Position numbers and translations under genes: made by a program. DNA of 64,000 bases from Bifidobacterium asteroides. Its GTDB lineage: Bacteria > Actinomycetota > Actinomycetes > Actinomycetales > Bifidobacteriaceae. The notes beneath the pieces are model-generated. The model made no database searches. It worked only from the letters and a program-made list of their open reading frames with translations, and was not told where the DNA came from. Each line of letters opens with the position of its first letter. Positions within the stretch are counted from its first letter, which is position 1. The stretch is from the NCBI RefSeq assembly GCF_019469425.1, contig NZ_CP048272.1, positions 1,798,001-1,862,000 of the forward strand, in the 5' to 3' direction. Shown one piece after another: positions 9,833 to 18,939 of the stretch.

Positions 9833-10048
9833 GTGCCCACCTATCATTATCGTTGCAAGAACTGCGGATACGACTTTACCAAGGAGCAGTCTTTCGACGA
9901 CGAGCCAATCACCATCTGCCCCAAGTGCGGGCAGCAGCAGGTCCGCAAGGTCTTCTCCGCAGTGCCCATCGAGTTCAAGGGCCATGGTTTCTACCGGACC
10001 GACGGAGTCTCATCTTCCTCCTCTACAAGCTCCACAAGCGGCAAGTAA
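9833..10048 (+). CDS. FmdB/CxxC zinc-ribbon family small protein
   Basis: This 71-residue protein begins at GTG 9833 (VPTYHYRCKNCGYDF), preceded by a GGAGGG site. It has two CxxC pairs (CKNC and CPKC) that should bind zinc, then a serine/threonine-rich tail. FmdB-family zinc ribbons are often annotated as putative regulators; no precise function is known. Its place after the FTHF cyclo-ligase and before the SAF protein is conserved in actinobacteria. Confidence 0.9.
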   Translation: MPTYHYRCKNCGYDFTKEQSFDDEPITICPKCGQQQVRKVFSAVPIEFKGHGFYRTDGVSSSSSTSSTSGK

Positions 10049-10124
10049 GTAGACCGAAAGGCACATTCGACCACATCGACCATGTGGACCCATGGGTCAG
10101 CCAAGATCCTGGCAGGCTGGGGGC

Positions 10125-11291
10125 ATGGTCGATTTTTCTATCTTTACCAATAAGGACAAGCCCTCGGCTGCCGCTGGTCCCCTGACCCGCCGACGGCGGC
10201 TTTTTAAGCTGCGACGTGTGGGAGCTGCCTTGGCATTGGGGCTGGCAGTCTTCTGCGCCCTGCAGATCCTGGTCCAGGCCCAGGGCCGCCTGTCTATACT
10301 GGTCGCCTCGCGGCCTATTGCACGGGGATCAGCCATCGAGCCTGGCATGGTTGAAACGCGAATCCTGCATGGCAGGGAACGGCTCCCCGGCCTGATGTCC
10401 TCATTTGGGCAAGTACGTGGGCGGCGGCTGATGATCAGCCTCCACACGGGGCAACCGCTGACCACGGCAATGATCAGCGTCAGACCGTCACAGCCACCCG
10501 GGACCACTCCGGTGACCATCCGCCTGGCCGACGATCCAGGGGACCTGCAGGCTGGCGACAAGGTGAATTTGCTGGCCTCGGGAGACTGCCCAGCCGGTGC
10601 CGGCACGCATTCTGCGCAGCCGAGTTCTCTGCCGCCCTCCTCCGCGCGAGATCAGCCTGGCGCTGACGGGGAATCTGAGTTTCCCCATGTCCAGCAAGTC
10701 AACGGCCTGCAGACACCGGCTCCCGGGCAGGCCCCAGGCGGCGGACGCTGCATGATAGCCGAGCAAGCACTGGCTCTACAACCGGCACAGACCATCGCCA
10801 GGGATCGATCCGATCTTGAAGGACGGGAGGGCAGCCAGGTCCGGCAAGGGTCCCAGGCCGTCTTCGCCCTGGATGCCAGTCAGGCTCTGCTCTTGTTATC
10901 TCTGGATCCATCCACCCCGGTCATTGCCATCCGACCCGACAGAACTTCTGCATCGACACCCTCCAGCCATGTCGGAAAACCGAAACAATCCTGGGCCCGC
11001 GATAATGGAGGTGGAAGCAGCAGGCATGGGCGCTCTATGCCTCATATCAACCACGGAAGGATGCAGAATGGCCTCGATCAACCAGGTGGCGGCCAAGGAT
11101 ACCGCCGAAGCAGTCCACAAAATCTCGCAGATCAGCAACAAGGGCGTGCTGGGCGAATTCAAGCAGTTCATCTCGCGTGGATCCATGGTGGATATGGCCG
11201 TGGGCGTGGTTATGGGTTCAGCGGTGACCAGCGTGGTCAACGCCATCGTCAACAATCTGATCAGCCCCCTGATCGCCATGATCTTCGGTAA
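10125..11291 (+). CDS. SAF-domain (CpaB/FlgA-like) membrane-anchored protein, C-terminus doubtful
   Basis: After a basic N-terminus (TRRRRLFKLRRVG) comes one membrane segment (GAALALGLAVFCALQILVQA region), then a SAF domain beginning ILVASRPIARGSAIEPGMVE. This is the usual layout of the SAF protein in the fmdB-mscL cluster. Family proteins end soon after a segment like ALLLLSLDPSTPVIAI, reached near 10936. Here the frame stays open and runs 224 bases into mscL, with low-complexity Gly/Arg/Gln sequence unlike the family. A small frameshift in this stretch would instead give a stop near 11005. ATG 10092 is an alternative start. The core is well supported; the last 100 residues probably are not real protein. 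Confidence 0.6.
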   Translation: MVDFSIFTNKDKPSAAAGPLTRRRRLFKLRRVGAALALGLAVFCALQILVQAQGRLSILVASRPIARGSAIEPGMVETRILHGRERLPGLMSSFGQVRGRRLMISLHTGQPLTTAMISVRPSQPPGTTPVTIRLADDPGDLQAGDKVNLLASGDCPAGAGTHSAQPSSLPPSSARDQPGADGESEFPHVQQVNGLQTPAPGQAPGGGRCMIAEQALALQPAQTIARDRSDLEGREGSQVRQGSQAVFALDASQALLLLSLDPSTPVIAIRPDRTSASTPSSHVGKPKQSWARDNGGGSSRHGRSMPHINHGRMQNGLDQPGGGQGYRRSSPQNLADQQQGRAGRIQAVHLAWIHGGYGRGRGYGFSGDQRGQRHRQQSDQPPDRHDLR

Positions 11292-11595
11292 ACCAGACCT
11301 GTCCGGACTCCTGACCATCACCTATCGGAACGCTACCATCTCCTTCGGCGCCATTCTGACGGCACTGCTCAACTTCCTCTTGATCGCCATCGCCGTCTAC
11401 TTCTGCATCATCATGCCCATCAACAAGCTGCGGCAGCTGAGCCGGGCGGCCTCGGGCATCAAGGACCAGCCCAACGCTCCCAGTCCCCAGGACCAGAGCC
11501 TGCAGCTGCTACGCCAGATCGCCGATGACATCCACCAGTCAACGAACGCAGACAACCAACAGGCTGGAACCGGACTGCCCAAGAGTCAGGACTAG
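11068..11595 (+). CDS. mscL: Large-conductance mechanosensitive channel
   Basis: MscL opens under membrane tension to release solutes during hypo-osmotic shock. The protein is 175 residues, longer than the E. coli protein at both ends. From about residue 30 it reads GEFKQFISRGSMVDMAVGVVMG, the canonical TM1 start, and TM2 lies in LLNFLLIAIAVYFCIIMPINKL. The start at ATG 11068 (MASINQVAAKD) follows AAGGA. The upstream SAF frame overlaps its 5' part. Confidence 0.93.
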   Translation: MASINQVAAKDTAEAVHKISQISNKGVLGEFKQFISRGSMVDMAVGVVMGSAVTSVVNAIVNNLISPLIAMIFGKPDLSGLLTITYRNATISFGAILTALLNFLLIAIAVYFCIIMPINKLRQLSRAASGIKDQPNAPSPQDQSLQLLRQIADDIHQSTNADNQQAGTGLPKSQD

Positions 11596-11604
11596 GACCG
11601 ACAG

Positions 11605-11838
11605 TCAGTCGCCGCGCTCATTAGGGAAGAGCCCCCAGTGAGGCGGCAGCTCGCCCAGAATCCTTCGATCTTCCTCGTCAAGGCGATCCTGCTTGCAGAC
11701 CCGGTCCTGGGGATCCTCCTCTGTGCCATCAACATCGAACCGTTCCTTGCCCGGACGAACCACCCGCCGATGGCGACGCCGACGCGGAGCTGCAGGCCCA
11801 CCGGACTGATTTCCGCAGTCCAGCTGATCGTCTTCCAT
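11605..11838 (-). CDS. Small hydrophilic protein, unknown function
   Basis: This 77-residue protein starts MEDDQLDCG and ends LGELPPHWGLFPNERGD. The middle is basic (RRRRHRR), and the second half is charged. The start ATG 11838 shares a base with the stop of the large helicase-like gene (TGATG), so translation is probably coupled. I do not recognise a family. The coupling, not homology, is the reason for calling it a gene. Confidence 0.6.
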   Translation of the reverse strand: MEDDQLDCGNQSGGPAAPRRRRHRRVVRPGKERFDVDGTEEDPQDRVCKQDRLDEEDRRILGELPPHWGLFPNERGD

Positions 11839-14800
11839 CAACGCGCCTGCTGGTAGATATCGGCAAGACGGGCGACTATCCTGTCGGCTTCCTTGTCGGG
11901 GTTGACAAAGGCCGAAACGCTCCAGACGGTCATGACCGACCAGCCCAGATACTGCAAGTCCTCGGTGGTGAACCGGTGGCGCTCCCGGGTGGACTGGGTG
12001 TGCATGAACTCGGCATCGTCGGTCAGCACGGCCAGAGCATAGGGCTTGTTCTTGAGCCCCACCACCAGAGGAATTCGGGGCGCCTGGTCGTACCCATAAT
12101 CCAAGGCCACATCCAGTCCCCGTGTCCGCAGCCGCTGGGCCAGATCCCTGAAGAGCACATTGGCAGACTGTTCGGCTTGCTCGGGCCGGGCAGATTCAGC
12201 GTCGGGATGCTCAACCCAGGTCAACAGATCCTTGAGCAGACGCGGCCCGGGCTGGTGAATGCGATCGTCCTCCAGGTCATCAGCCGAGAATGCCGCGACG
12301 ATATCCAGATTCCGATCCGGCAGGACCAGAGCATCCAACAGCATGCCCTTGCCCCCTTCGCCCTCCAGATCACCGAACTGCTGAAGAAGACGGCCGTGGG
12401 TGGTCTTGGCAAAGCCAAGAGTAAGGATCACGTCTGTAGCCCGGGCGCCGCAGACTTCGTCAATGCCGACTATCCGTACATGCCGCAGGAACCTGGCGAA
12501 AACCCTGTCCTTGGCCGCTGCCGACTTGAGCTCGGCGCCCAGCCTGGAGCGGTGGGCTGCCGACAGGGTGACTACAGTCAGCAGATAACTGTTCGGCACC
12601 AGGGAGAAGGATCCGGCCTTGCGTTTGAGCATATCGACAACGGCAGCCACCTCCTGTTGACTGGACTCGACCAGCCCAGTGGCCATGACAGGGACGCCAG
12701 CGCCCTCTACCCTGGTCAGGGTTACCCTGCCAGGCTCCAGGCAATCGGGGACAGGCGCCGACAGATCCCCATAGCCATGATCCTTCAGGAAGGCATCCAA
12801 CCGAATCGAACGGCGCGAGGGCCGGGCTTTGACGGTGACCGGGACCAGGTGGTCCACCAGCTGCAAGAGGCCATCCGAGGTGATGGTAGGCCGGTGGGCG
12901 ATGACTGCCACCTGCCGGGCACGAGCCAGCACGGTCAGCACCTGGATGGAAGGCATGTGGGCTCCAGCATCAATGATGACCGTGTCGGCCAGCTGTGTCG
13001 GATTAGTCCTGGTCGCCAGCGTGGCCGGAGTCGCGATGATGATGGGCTTGGCCGCCGACAGGATGCCGGGGTGGGCCTGCTGGAAGACCGCAAGGGAGGC
13101 ACCAGGGTTGCCGGCCAGCATGGTGTGCAGCTGATTGGCCTCCTGGGTGCGGGAGAAGAGCAGCTCAGACAGGCGCTTTTCGCTCTCCTGGGCAACCATG
13201 GGCCCAACGCTGGCCACGTGCTGGGCATCCACTTGACTGAAGCGGTCGGCCGCGTTGGACAGGGCGGAACCGTCCTGGTTGGAGATGATCTGCGAGGAGC
13301 GCATGATGTCGTCGAAGACCGTGGTCCACCAGGCCAGCTGCAGCTCGGCCCGCACCGCCTTGCCCTCGACCTGGCGGTTGCGCAGGTCCTGGACCAGGTC
13401 CTGCAGCCCTGCCTTGTTGAATTCGCCCTCTAGGGCGCAGCGCTCAGGCAGGGTATCCAGGGCTGTATGGTCGTCAAAGAGCGCCTTGAGCCGCTCCTCT
13501 ACCTTGTTCAAGTCCATGGTCTCCAGATCGCCTCCAGCCGGAGTCGAAGCCAGGACGGTGTCCAGAGCCGTCATGTCGCGGATCAGGGATTCCTGAGTGT
13601 CGATGATGACGTCCAGCTTCGGTGGCAGGACCGGCCAGCCGCCGTGGGGGACGAAGGTCCGCCATTGCTCAGCCTGCTTGGAGACCACCACCAGCGACTC
13701 ATGCAGATCCTCGACCTGGGCACCGGGCCTGAGCAGGCTCTTGGCCTCCTTGACCAGACGTCGGCGTTCCCAGAATCCCAGATTGGTGCCATTGGCCTTG
13801 CGATCGGCCTTGGACTTGGTGGCCTCGATCATGGCAGGAATGTCACGCTCGAAGATGGAAGGCTGGAAGACGTCCAGAACCCGGCGCAGGTTCTTGAGGA
13901 CCACCACCTGCCGTCCCCAATCCTTGACGGTGGCCGGCACGGGGAATCCGCAGGTCTCCACAGTGGATTTGACTTGTTCGCGGGTGTCCGGCAGAAGCCG
14001 CTGCAGGAGGCGAACCACACGGGAGTATGCGTCCACGGCTTCGTTCTCGTTGACCAGGGTGGCCCCGAACCAAGGCGTGTCCTGGGGGCCAATGACGAAT
14101 TCGCCCAGCTCGGCAGCCCTCTCCAGCTTGTCTGCCCAGGCATCCAGCTCGGGCTGCAGGTTGTGGGCCGTGGCCGCGCCCAGACGGACACGGGTGGCAG
14201 GGTGCGTAGGCATATTGGCAATGTTGGCCAGATTCTGAATGGTCTGGTAGGCCGAAACCCCCCAGCTGGAATCCACCCCATGCAGATCACCCAGGTAACG
14301 GGTCAGCCGGGAGCGGACGCCTACAAGCTCGTCAGCCACCTGATCGAAGTGTTCGCTGGCCTTGCCTGGTTTGAACCCCACTGCATCGATCAGCCGCTGG
14401 TCCAGGATCCGGCCAAGCTGATCGTCAGTCAGGTCAAGAGCCATGTCCGCCATCCCGGCGGCATCCAGACGATGCTGGAAGCGTCGCTTCTCCTCCACCA
14501 CGCAGGGCACATAGAGCACGGTTCTTCCAGCAGTGACACAGCGCGAGGCAACGGCCAAGGCATCGTCGGCGCTGTGGCGGCCGGTCTGTTCATCCACAAG
14601 CACACTGTGCCCGGTCGCCACCAGCTGGGCGGCATAACGGACCCGGTTGTCCACATCCCCGGCCTCGAACTCGCTGTGAGGGTCTGCATCGAAGGGGCTG
14701 TAGTCGGGCACAGGTCCGCCCTTGAGCCGCTCAGAAGCTGCCTGGTCGCCAGCCAAGGCATCCAGCAGATCGTTGCCGGTGGACCCGGCGGTCATCCGGT

Positions 14801-15560
14801 CCAGAATCCGAAGGCTTTCGCCCAGCAGCTGGGCCGATGGCTCGATGAAGCATCCCAGAACGATTTTCCGTTCAATAGCGAAGTCGCTGATATGCGGCGT
14901 GATCAGGGCCGTCATGTCCTTGAACAGGGACGAAGTTTCGGGGGTGCCGCCCTGATAGTGGGAGGCAGAAAACAGACGGTCCGGATCCAGGGTGATGCCC
15001 CGCTCACGCATGGCCGAGATCAAGGCGGGATTAAGATCCACTTTGCCTGTGAATCTGATGGATGCCCTGGAAGCCCCCTGCGTGCTCTCGTCGATACGCA
15101 CGGGATAGAGCAGTACGGGCATGTCACGCCCCTGCCAGGCAGCCACCCCCACCACCATGGAGAGCTGGGCGAAACCGCTGGCACGCTCCTTGGCAGCCTG
15201 ATCGTCCAGAACCCGCTCCATTCGCCGGTGGGCCGCACGCAGCATGCCGCGGTCGCGGAAGAGCGCATCCAGATGGACCTGGCCGCTGGCGAAGAGCTGG
15301 GCGATGCCTGAAGGATGCGCATGCGTCAGATCCATCTGCGCCGCCAGTTGCGACACATTCTCCAAGGGGGTCAGACCCACCTGGTTCTGATAGTCCTGGC
15401 GCCATCCCCGGATTCGCTCCAGTGGAGTCAACGGGGCCTTGACCTCTTCTGCCGTGCGGTCGGAGGAAGAGCCAGCCGTTGACGCCTGTGCATCTTCAGC
15501 CCGTTTGTCCTCTTCCGATCCCCCGGTGCTCATTACCGTCTCGCTCATCCGTCCACTCAC
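11838..15560 (-). CDS. Giant degenerate SF1-helicase-like protein with C-terminal nuclease-like fold
   Basis: The 1240-residue protein has the layout of UPF1/RecD-like SF1 helicases. The site expected to be a P-loop reads VATGHSVLVDEQTGRHSAD (residues 315-333), with no GxxGxGK[ST]; later the expected DEA(S/D) Walker B reads VIIDAGAHM. Motifs after the P-loop (GRTVLYVPCVVEEKRR) and in ATPATLATRT are still recognisable. The last 100 residues (LVVGLKNKPYALAVLTDD, then RERHRF, LGWSVMTVWSVSAF) look like the MTES_1575/DUF559-type endonuclease-like domain found at the end of such helicases. ATP hydrolysis is doubtful. It overlaps the FHA gene by four bases and a small gene downstream by one. Its role is unknown. 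Confidence 0.7.
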   Translation of the reverse strand: MSGRMSETVMSTGGSEEDKRAEDAQASTAGSSSDRTAEEVKAPLTPLERIRGWRQDYQNQVGLTPLENVSQLAAQMDLTHAHPSGIAQLFASGQVHLDALFRDRGMLRAAHRRMERVLDDQAAKERASGFAQLSMVVGVAAWQGRDMPVLLYPVRIDESTQGASRASIRFTGKVDLNPALISAMRERGITLDPDRLFSASHYQGGTPETSSLFKDMTALITPHISDFAIERKIVLGCFIEPSAQLLGESLRILDRMTAGSTGNDLLDALAGDQAASERLKGGPVPDYSPFDADPHSEFEAGDVDNRVRYAAQLVATGHSVLVDEQTGRHSADDALAVASRCVTAGRTVLYVPCVVEEKRRFQHRLDAAGMADMALDLTDDQLGRILDQRLIDAVGFKPGKASEHFDQVADELVGVRSRLTRYLGDLHGVDSSWGVSAYQTIQNLANIANMPTHPATRVRLGAATAHNLQPELDAWADKLERAAELGEFVIGPQDTPWFGATLVNENEAVDAYSRVVRLLQRLLPDTREQVKSTVETCGFPVPATVKDWGRQVVVLKNLRRVLDVFQPSIFERDIPAMIEATKSKADRKANGTNLGFWERRRLVKEAKSLLRPGAQVEDLHESLVVVSKQAEQWRTFVPHGGWPVLPPKLDVIIDTQESLIRDMTALDTVLASTPAGGDLETMDLNKVEERLKALFDDHTALDTLPERCALEGEFNKAGLQDLVQDLRNRQVEGKAVRAELQLAWWTTVFDDIMRSSQIISNQDGSALSNAADRFSQVDAQHVASVGPMVAQESEKRLSELLFSRTQEANQLHTMLAGNPGASLAVFQQAHPGILSAAKPIIIATPATLATRTNPTQLADTVIIDAGAHMPSIQVLTVLARARQVAVIAHRPTITSDGLLQLVDHLVPVTVKARPSRRSIRLDAFLKDHGYGDLSAPVPDCLEPGRVTLTRVEGAGVPVMATGLVESSQQEVAAVVDMLKRKAGSFSLVPNSYLLTVVTLSAAHRSRLGAELKSAAAKDRVFARFLRHVRIVGIDEVCGARATDVILTLGFAKTTHGRLLQQFGDLEGEGGKGMLLDALVLPDRNLDIVAAFSADDLEDDRIHQPGPRLLKDLLTWVEHPDAESARPEQAEQSANVLFRDLAQRLRTRGLDVALDYGYDQAPRIPLVVGLKNKPYALAVLTDDAEFMHTQSTRERHRFTTEDLQYLGWSVMTVWSVSAFVNPDKEADRIVARLADIYQQAR

Positions 15561-17092
15561 TTCCGCACGGCGTTCAGATATTCGTGATACCCGTCATTGT
15601 TGCGCAGGGCCGCATCGATGTCCTGGTCGCCCTGAGCCTCCAACCAGGCGTACAGATCATCATAGAGGGCCGGGTTCATCGCCAGAAAAGGCAGCAGCTG
15701 CCGATGCTTGGCCATGGCGAACTGCAGGGCGAAATCCGCGGTACGCTTGGCATCGTCGGAGCTCATCCCATCCACCACAATGGCCTCCTGACCACGGTCA
15801 TAGTCGCCCTTGGAGACCCGCTCAAAGACGGATCCGGGCTCGAAGGCCGGCTGATAACGCTGGCCATCACCCTGCTCATCTGCTGGCTGGGGACGCCGGG
15901 CTTGATCCGATTCCTTCTTAGACAGGCGGGCCAGCTCTACAGCTCCCAGCGGAGTGAACCCCTGGGCCGAGTCCGCTTCGCCCCTGCGGACGGAAGCTGG
16001 GCGATCGTCACGATGACCACGGGCGTCACGGGCATCGCCAGCATCCTGGTCGTAACGATTCTGATCAGAAGCGGATTCAGCGAAACGGGAACGGCGAGCA
16101 TCTGCGAAAAGGTCGCGGTCGACAGGCTGACTGTCCTCCTCCTGGGTGCCGACCAGCGGCAGACCCTGCTCAGATTCGTGCTCCTGCCATGGCAGAGGCC
16201 GACGTGCTTCGCCACGAGCGCTCTGGGCCTGGAAGCCACCTGCGCGCCGGTCACCCTGGTCGGCATAAAACCTGCGACGGTCCGATTCCTGACCATCTGC
16301 TGAGCCTGCGTCGGCCGGCCCCCTGTTAGCCTGGCCACGCTCGGCTGAACCAGAATCGTCGGAGTACCGAGCTCGTGAGCCTCGCGAATCTGCGGACGCG
16401 GCTCCATCGGAGAAAGGCTGCGACGGATTGTCCTGCGAGTCACGAGCTACTGGGGCAGACCTGGGACGATCTTGTGAAACGCTGTCGGCCTCTTGGGAGG
16501 AATCGGCTGTTTTGGCGGCGCCCAGGGCCATATCGTGAAGGGCAGTGACTCGGTTGCGGACCCCGTCGGCCTTGAATATGCCAGTGGGCTCGCCGGCGCG
16601 CATGTCCAGAATGTCATCGACGGACATCTCAGCTGCATCAGGCTCCACCATGCCTCGGGGCTGTGTGGAGTATGAGAAGAGGTCGGGCACACGGGTCGAA
16701 GGTTCAGTCTTATCTTCTTCAGGATTGCTGATGCGCACAAAGTCGACGGGGACATCACCGAATTGGAAACGAGCTGAGCTGCTGGACAGGGGGAAGGCGG
16801 CATCCACAGGCAGCCTGACCAGCGATCCGTCGGACTGGATCAGATAGGACCCGTTGGTGGAGCCCATGTCGCGCAGGGTTGCCAGACCGTCCTGGTCGAC
16901 GGCGAAAATGGCATGTCGTTTGGACATGGATTTAGTTTGATCGGGCACCTCCAGACGACGCCGACCGTCATCGGCCAACGGACGCAGAGGCTTGCGGCCG
17001 ATCTCGACGGTCTCGCCAGGCTTGAGCCGGGTCTCTTCCGCCCCATTGAACTTGATTATCCACACCTGCCCCGGTCGCCGATCGTCACTCAC
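15557..17092 (-). CDS. FHA-domain protein with long disordered linker
   Basis: Residues 25-110 form a forkhead-associated domain: GRK at 32-34, SKRH at 57-60 and GSTNG at 77-81 are the phosphothreonine-binding marks. A linker of about 300 residues follows, rich in Arg, Asp, Ser, Gln and Gly and probably disordered. The last 90 residues are compact (DRGQEAIVVDGMSSDDAKR, then FLAMNPALYDDLYAWLEAQG) and resemble the leucine-rich variant tail seen in some actinobacterial proteins. FHA proteins usually read Ser/Thr-kinase output. Its stop overlaps the start of the helicase-like gene, which suggests both act together. Confidence 0.85.
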   Translation of the reverse strand: MSDDRRPGQVWIIKFNGAEETRLKPGETVEIGRKPLRPLADDGRRRLEVPDQTKSMSKRHAIFAVDQDGLATLRDMGSTNGSYLIQSDGSLVRLPVDAAFPLSSSSARFQFGDVPVDFVRISNPEEDKTEPSTRVPDLFSYSTQPRGMVEPDAAEMSVDDILDMRAGEPTGIFKADGVRNRVTALHDMALGAAKTADSSQEADSVSQDRPRSAPVARDSQDNPSQPFSDGAASADSRGSRARYSDDSGSAERGQANRGPADAGSADGQESDRRRFYADQGDRRAGGFQAQSARGEARRPLPWQEHESEQGLPLVGTQEEDSQPVDRDLFADARRSRFAESASDQNRYDQDAGDARDARGHRDDRPASVRRGEADSAQGFTPLGAVELARLSKKESDQARRPQPADEQGDGQRYQPAFEPGSVFERVSKGDYDRGQEAIVVDGMSSDDAKRTADFALQFAMAKHRQLLPFLAMNPALYDDLYAWLEAQGDQDIDAALRNNDGYHEYLNAVRK

Positions 17093-17351
17093 GTTTTCGA
17101 CCTCCCAAATCTGCAGCCGCCTTCACTCGGTACTACCGCCTATTCTGTCATGAAACCCAGAGATAGGATTGATTGCGTGCCGAATTACCTGATAAAGGAC
17201 ACATGAAAGACTGACAGGCATGCCAGTGCAGCGAACCTCCCCTGCAGACAGGGCTTTGACAACGAAACGATTGACCCGATCGACACGAAACGGCTGTCGC
17301 TCTTGCTCTGGATGCAACCGTCAGAGTCAATCAGCGGCCGCCGTCATCGGA

Positions 17352-18887
17352 TCAGTCCTGGCCGTCCTCTCGCTCGTCGTGGTCGTCGGCGGGATGTGGA
17401 GTCATATGGACGATGAATCGGTCATCCTCGGGCACCATGCTGCGGTTGAGGCGGTCGAAGTCTGACATGTGGCAGGAGACCGTCCCGAAAGCCGGTACGC
17501 TCACCGGTCGCCAGCAGGCGCCCCAACCGTTGACAGTCATGGCCGCCCGGATGGGCTCTCCTGTCGGATTATAGAGGATGGCGCTGAGCTCACCGTCGTC
17601 GCGAACGAAGGCGACCGAGCCCATACCGCCGGTCCGGCCGTCACATGTATGGCTAGTGGAGGCCACCCTGCGAGCGCCTACCGGCACGTCCTGCCCGAAA
17701 TTGCGGAGCATGAAATATTCCAGATTGCGTTTGACCCCGCCAGTTCGGGAATCGACGGTGATGACCCCACGCCGGCCCATGGTTCGTGCCCAGCTGGGCA
17801 GACCCTGCTCATCCAGGGCCAGATTCCACAGATCGATCATGCCCACGCCCTGGCGGACCAGTCCGATGCCGATCTCTCCGAACATGACATGGCTGGCCTC
17901 GTCCACCCGCTCGTCCAGCATGCAGCGGCGCTCACTCATGACCGAACGCCATCCGGGGAACTGCCTGGTGGCGTTCACGATCCACTTGGGCAGGCCGGAA
18001 TATGTGTGCATGGCCGTCCCGGCGAAGCTCAGGGCCTCGACAGGGGTCATGTAATCGCTGACTGGGCGACTGAAGAACCTCAGGCCGTCATCGCCGAAGA
18101 AGATCTCCACCTCGGGAAAGCTGCGGTCCAGCGCCGGACGCAAATAGTCTACGCCCCAGCGCGCCAGCTCCTCGGGGGTCCAGGTCGTCATGGGCCAGGG
18201 CGGAGTGTTGGAGGGTTCGTTCTGCATGGTCACTGCTGCAATGGGAATCCCCAGCTTCTGGTAGGCCTCGATGAACCGCACGAAATAGCGGGCATAGGCG
18301 GCATCGACCGTGTCACGTGAACGGTAGCCGTTGCCGCAGTATTGCCCCAGCCGCAGACGCCCAGCCCCGTCCAGCCGACCGCTGTCCTTCATCCAGGCGG
18401 GCGCGCTCCAAGGCGAGGCCAGAATCCGCACGCCCGGGTTGACGGCCATGATCTCCTGAAGGACGGGGACCACGTACTTCATGTCCCTGGTGGCTTCGGG
18501 CGAGCCCGGCTTCCCCTGCCCAATGGAGAAGTAGGCCATATCCGGATCAGACAGCACCCCCTCGGGAAGATCATCATAAGAGTAGTAGCGCTGACTGGAG
18601 AAGTCGCAGGACCCCATGGAGATCCTCAAGGCGGAAAAGCCCGCCTGGGCCGGATCGAAGAGCTCGCTCAGAATCCGATGACGTTGGTCGGCATCCATGG
18701 CTGTCATGAACAGGTAGGCGCTGGAGTCCGTCAGGGCAGCTCCGGCCCCCTCCCAGTACTGGTAGCGTCTGGTTGGATCAATGACGATGGGGACGGCTGC
18801 GCCGGGGCCATTCGTCGTCTCCGGAATTGTTATCGGCTCTCGCCGCTGGGACAGATCCCCTGCCGTCGCGGTCCAGATCTCCTTCAT
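17352..18887 (-). CDS. Glycoside hydrolase family 30 protein (copy 1)
   Basis: This is a 511-residue GH30 enzyme without a signal peptide, so probably cytoplasmic. The start is ATG 18887 (MKEIWTATAGDL), with AAGGAG ten bases upstream; the longer frame overlaps its neighbour and is not used. The acid/base Glu is in TMQNEPSN and the nucleophile Glu in VMSERRCML. ASPWSAPAWMKDSG and the C-terminal beta domain (LEYFMLRNFGQDVP onward) are typical. GH30 members cleave beta-glucosides, beta-1,6-glucans or xylans; the substrate is not decided by sequence. It follows its paralogue by 52 bp and lacks a close regulator. Confidence 0.88.
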   Translation of the reverse strand: MKEIWTATAGDLSQRREPITIPETTNGPGAAVPIVIDPTRRYQYWEGAGAALTDSSAYLFMTAMDADQRHRILSELFDPAQAGFSALRISMGSCDFSSQRYYSYDDLPEGVLSDPDMAYFSIGQGKPGSPEATRDMKYVVPVLQEIMAVNPGVRILASPWSAPAWMKDSGRLDGAGRLRLGQYCGNGYRSRDTVDAAYARYFVRFIEAYQKLGIPIAAVTMQNEPSNTPPWPMTTWTPEELARWGVDYLRPALDRSFPEVEIFFGDDGLRFFSRPVSDYMTPVEALSFAGTAMHTYSGLPKWIVNATRQFPGWRSVMSERRCMLDERVDEASHVMFGEIGIGLVRQGVGMIDLWNLALDEQGLPSWARTMGRRGVITVDSRTGGVKRNLEYFMLRNFGQDVPVGARRVASTSHTCDGRTGGMGSVAFVRDDGELSAILYNPTGEPIRAAMTVNGWGACWRPVSVPAFGTVSCHMSDFDRLNRSMVPEDDRFIVHMTPHPADDHDEREDGQD

Positions 18888-18939
18888 GTCCGTGCGTCTC
18901 CTTCCGCCGGCTTCCTTCCCGGCATCACCAATCCGGCCT

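Noticed and set aside
13467-15311. A 614-residue plus-strand frame.
   Set aside because: Antisense shadow of the helicase-like gene in G+C-rich DNA; composition is that of a complement frame.
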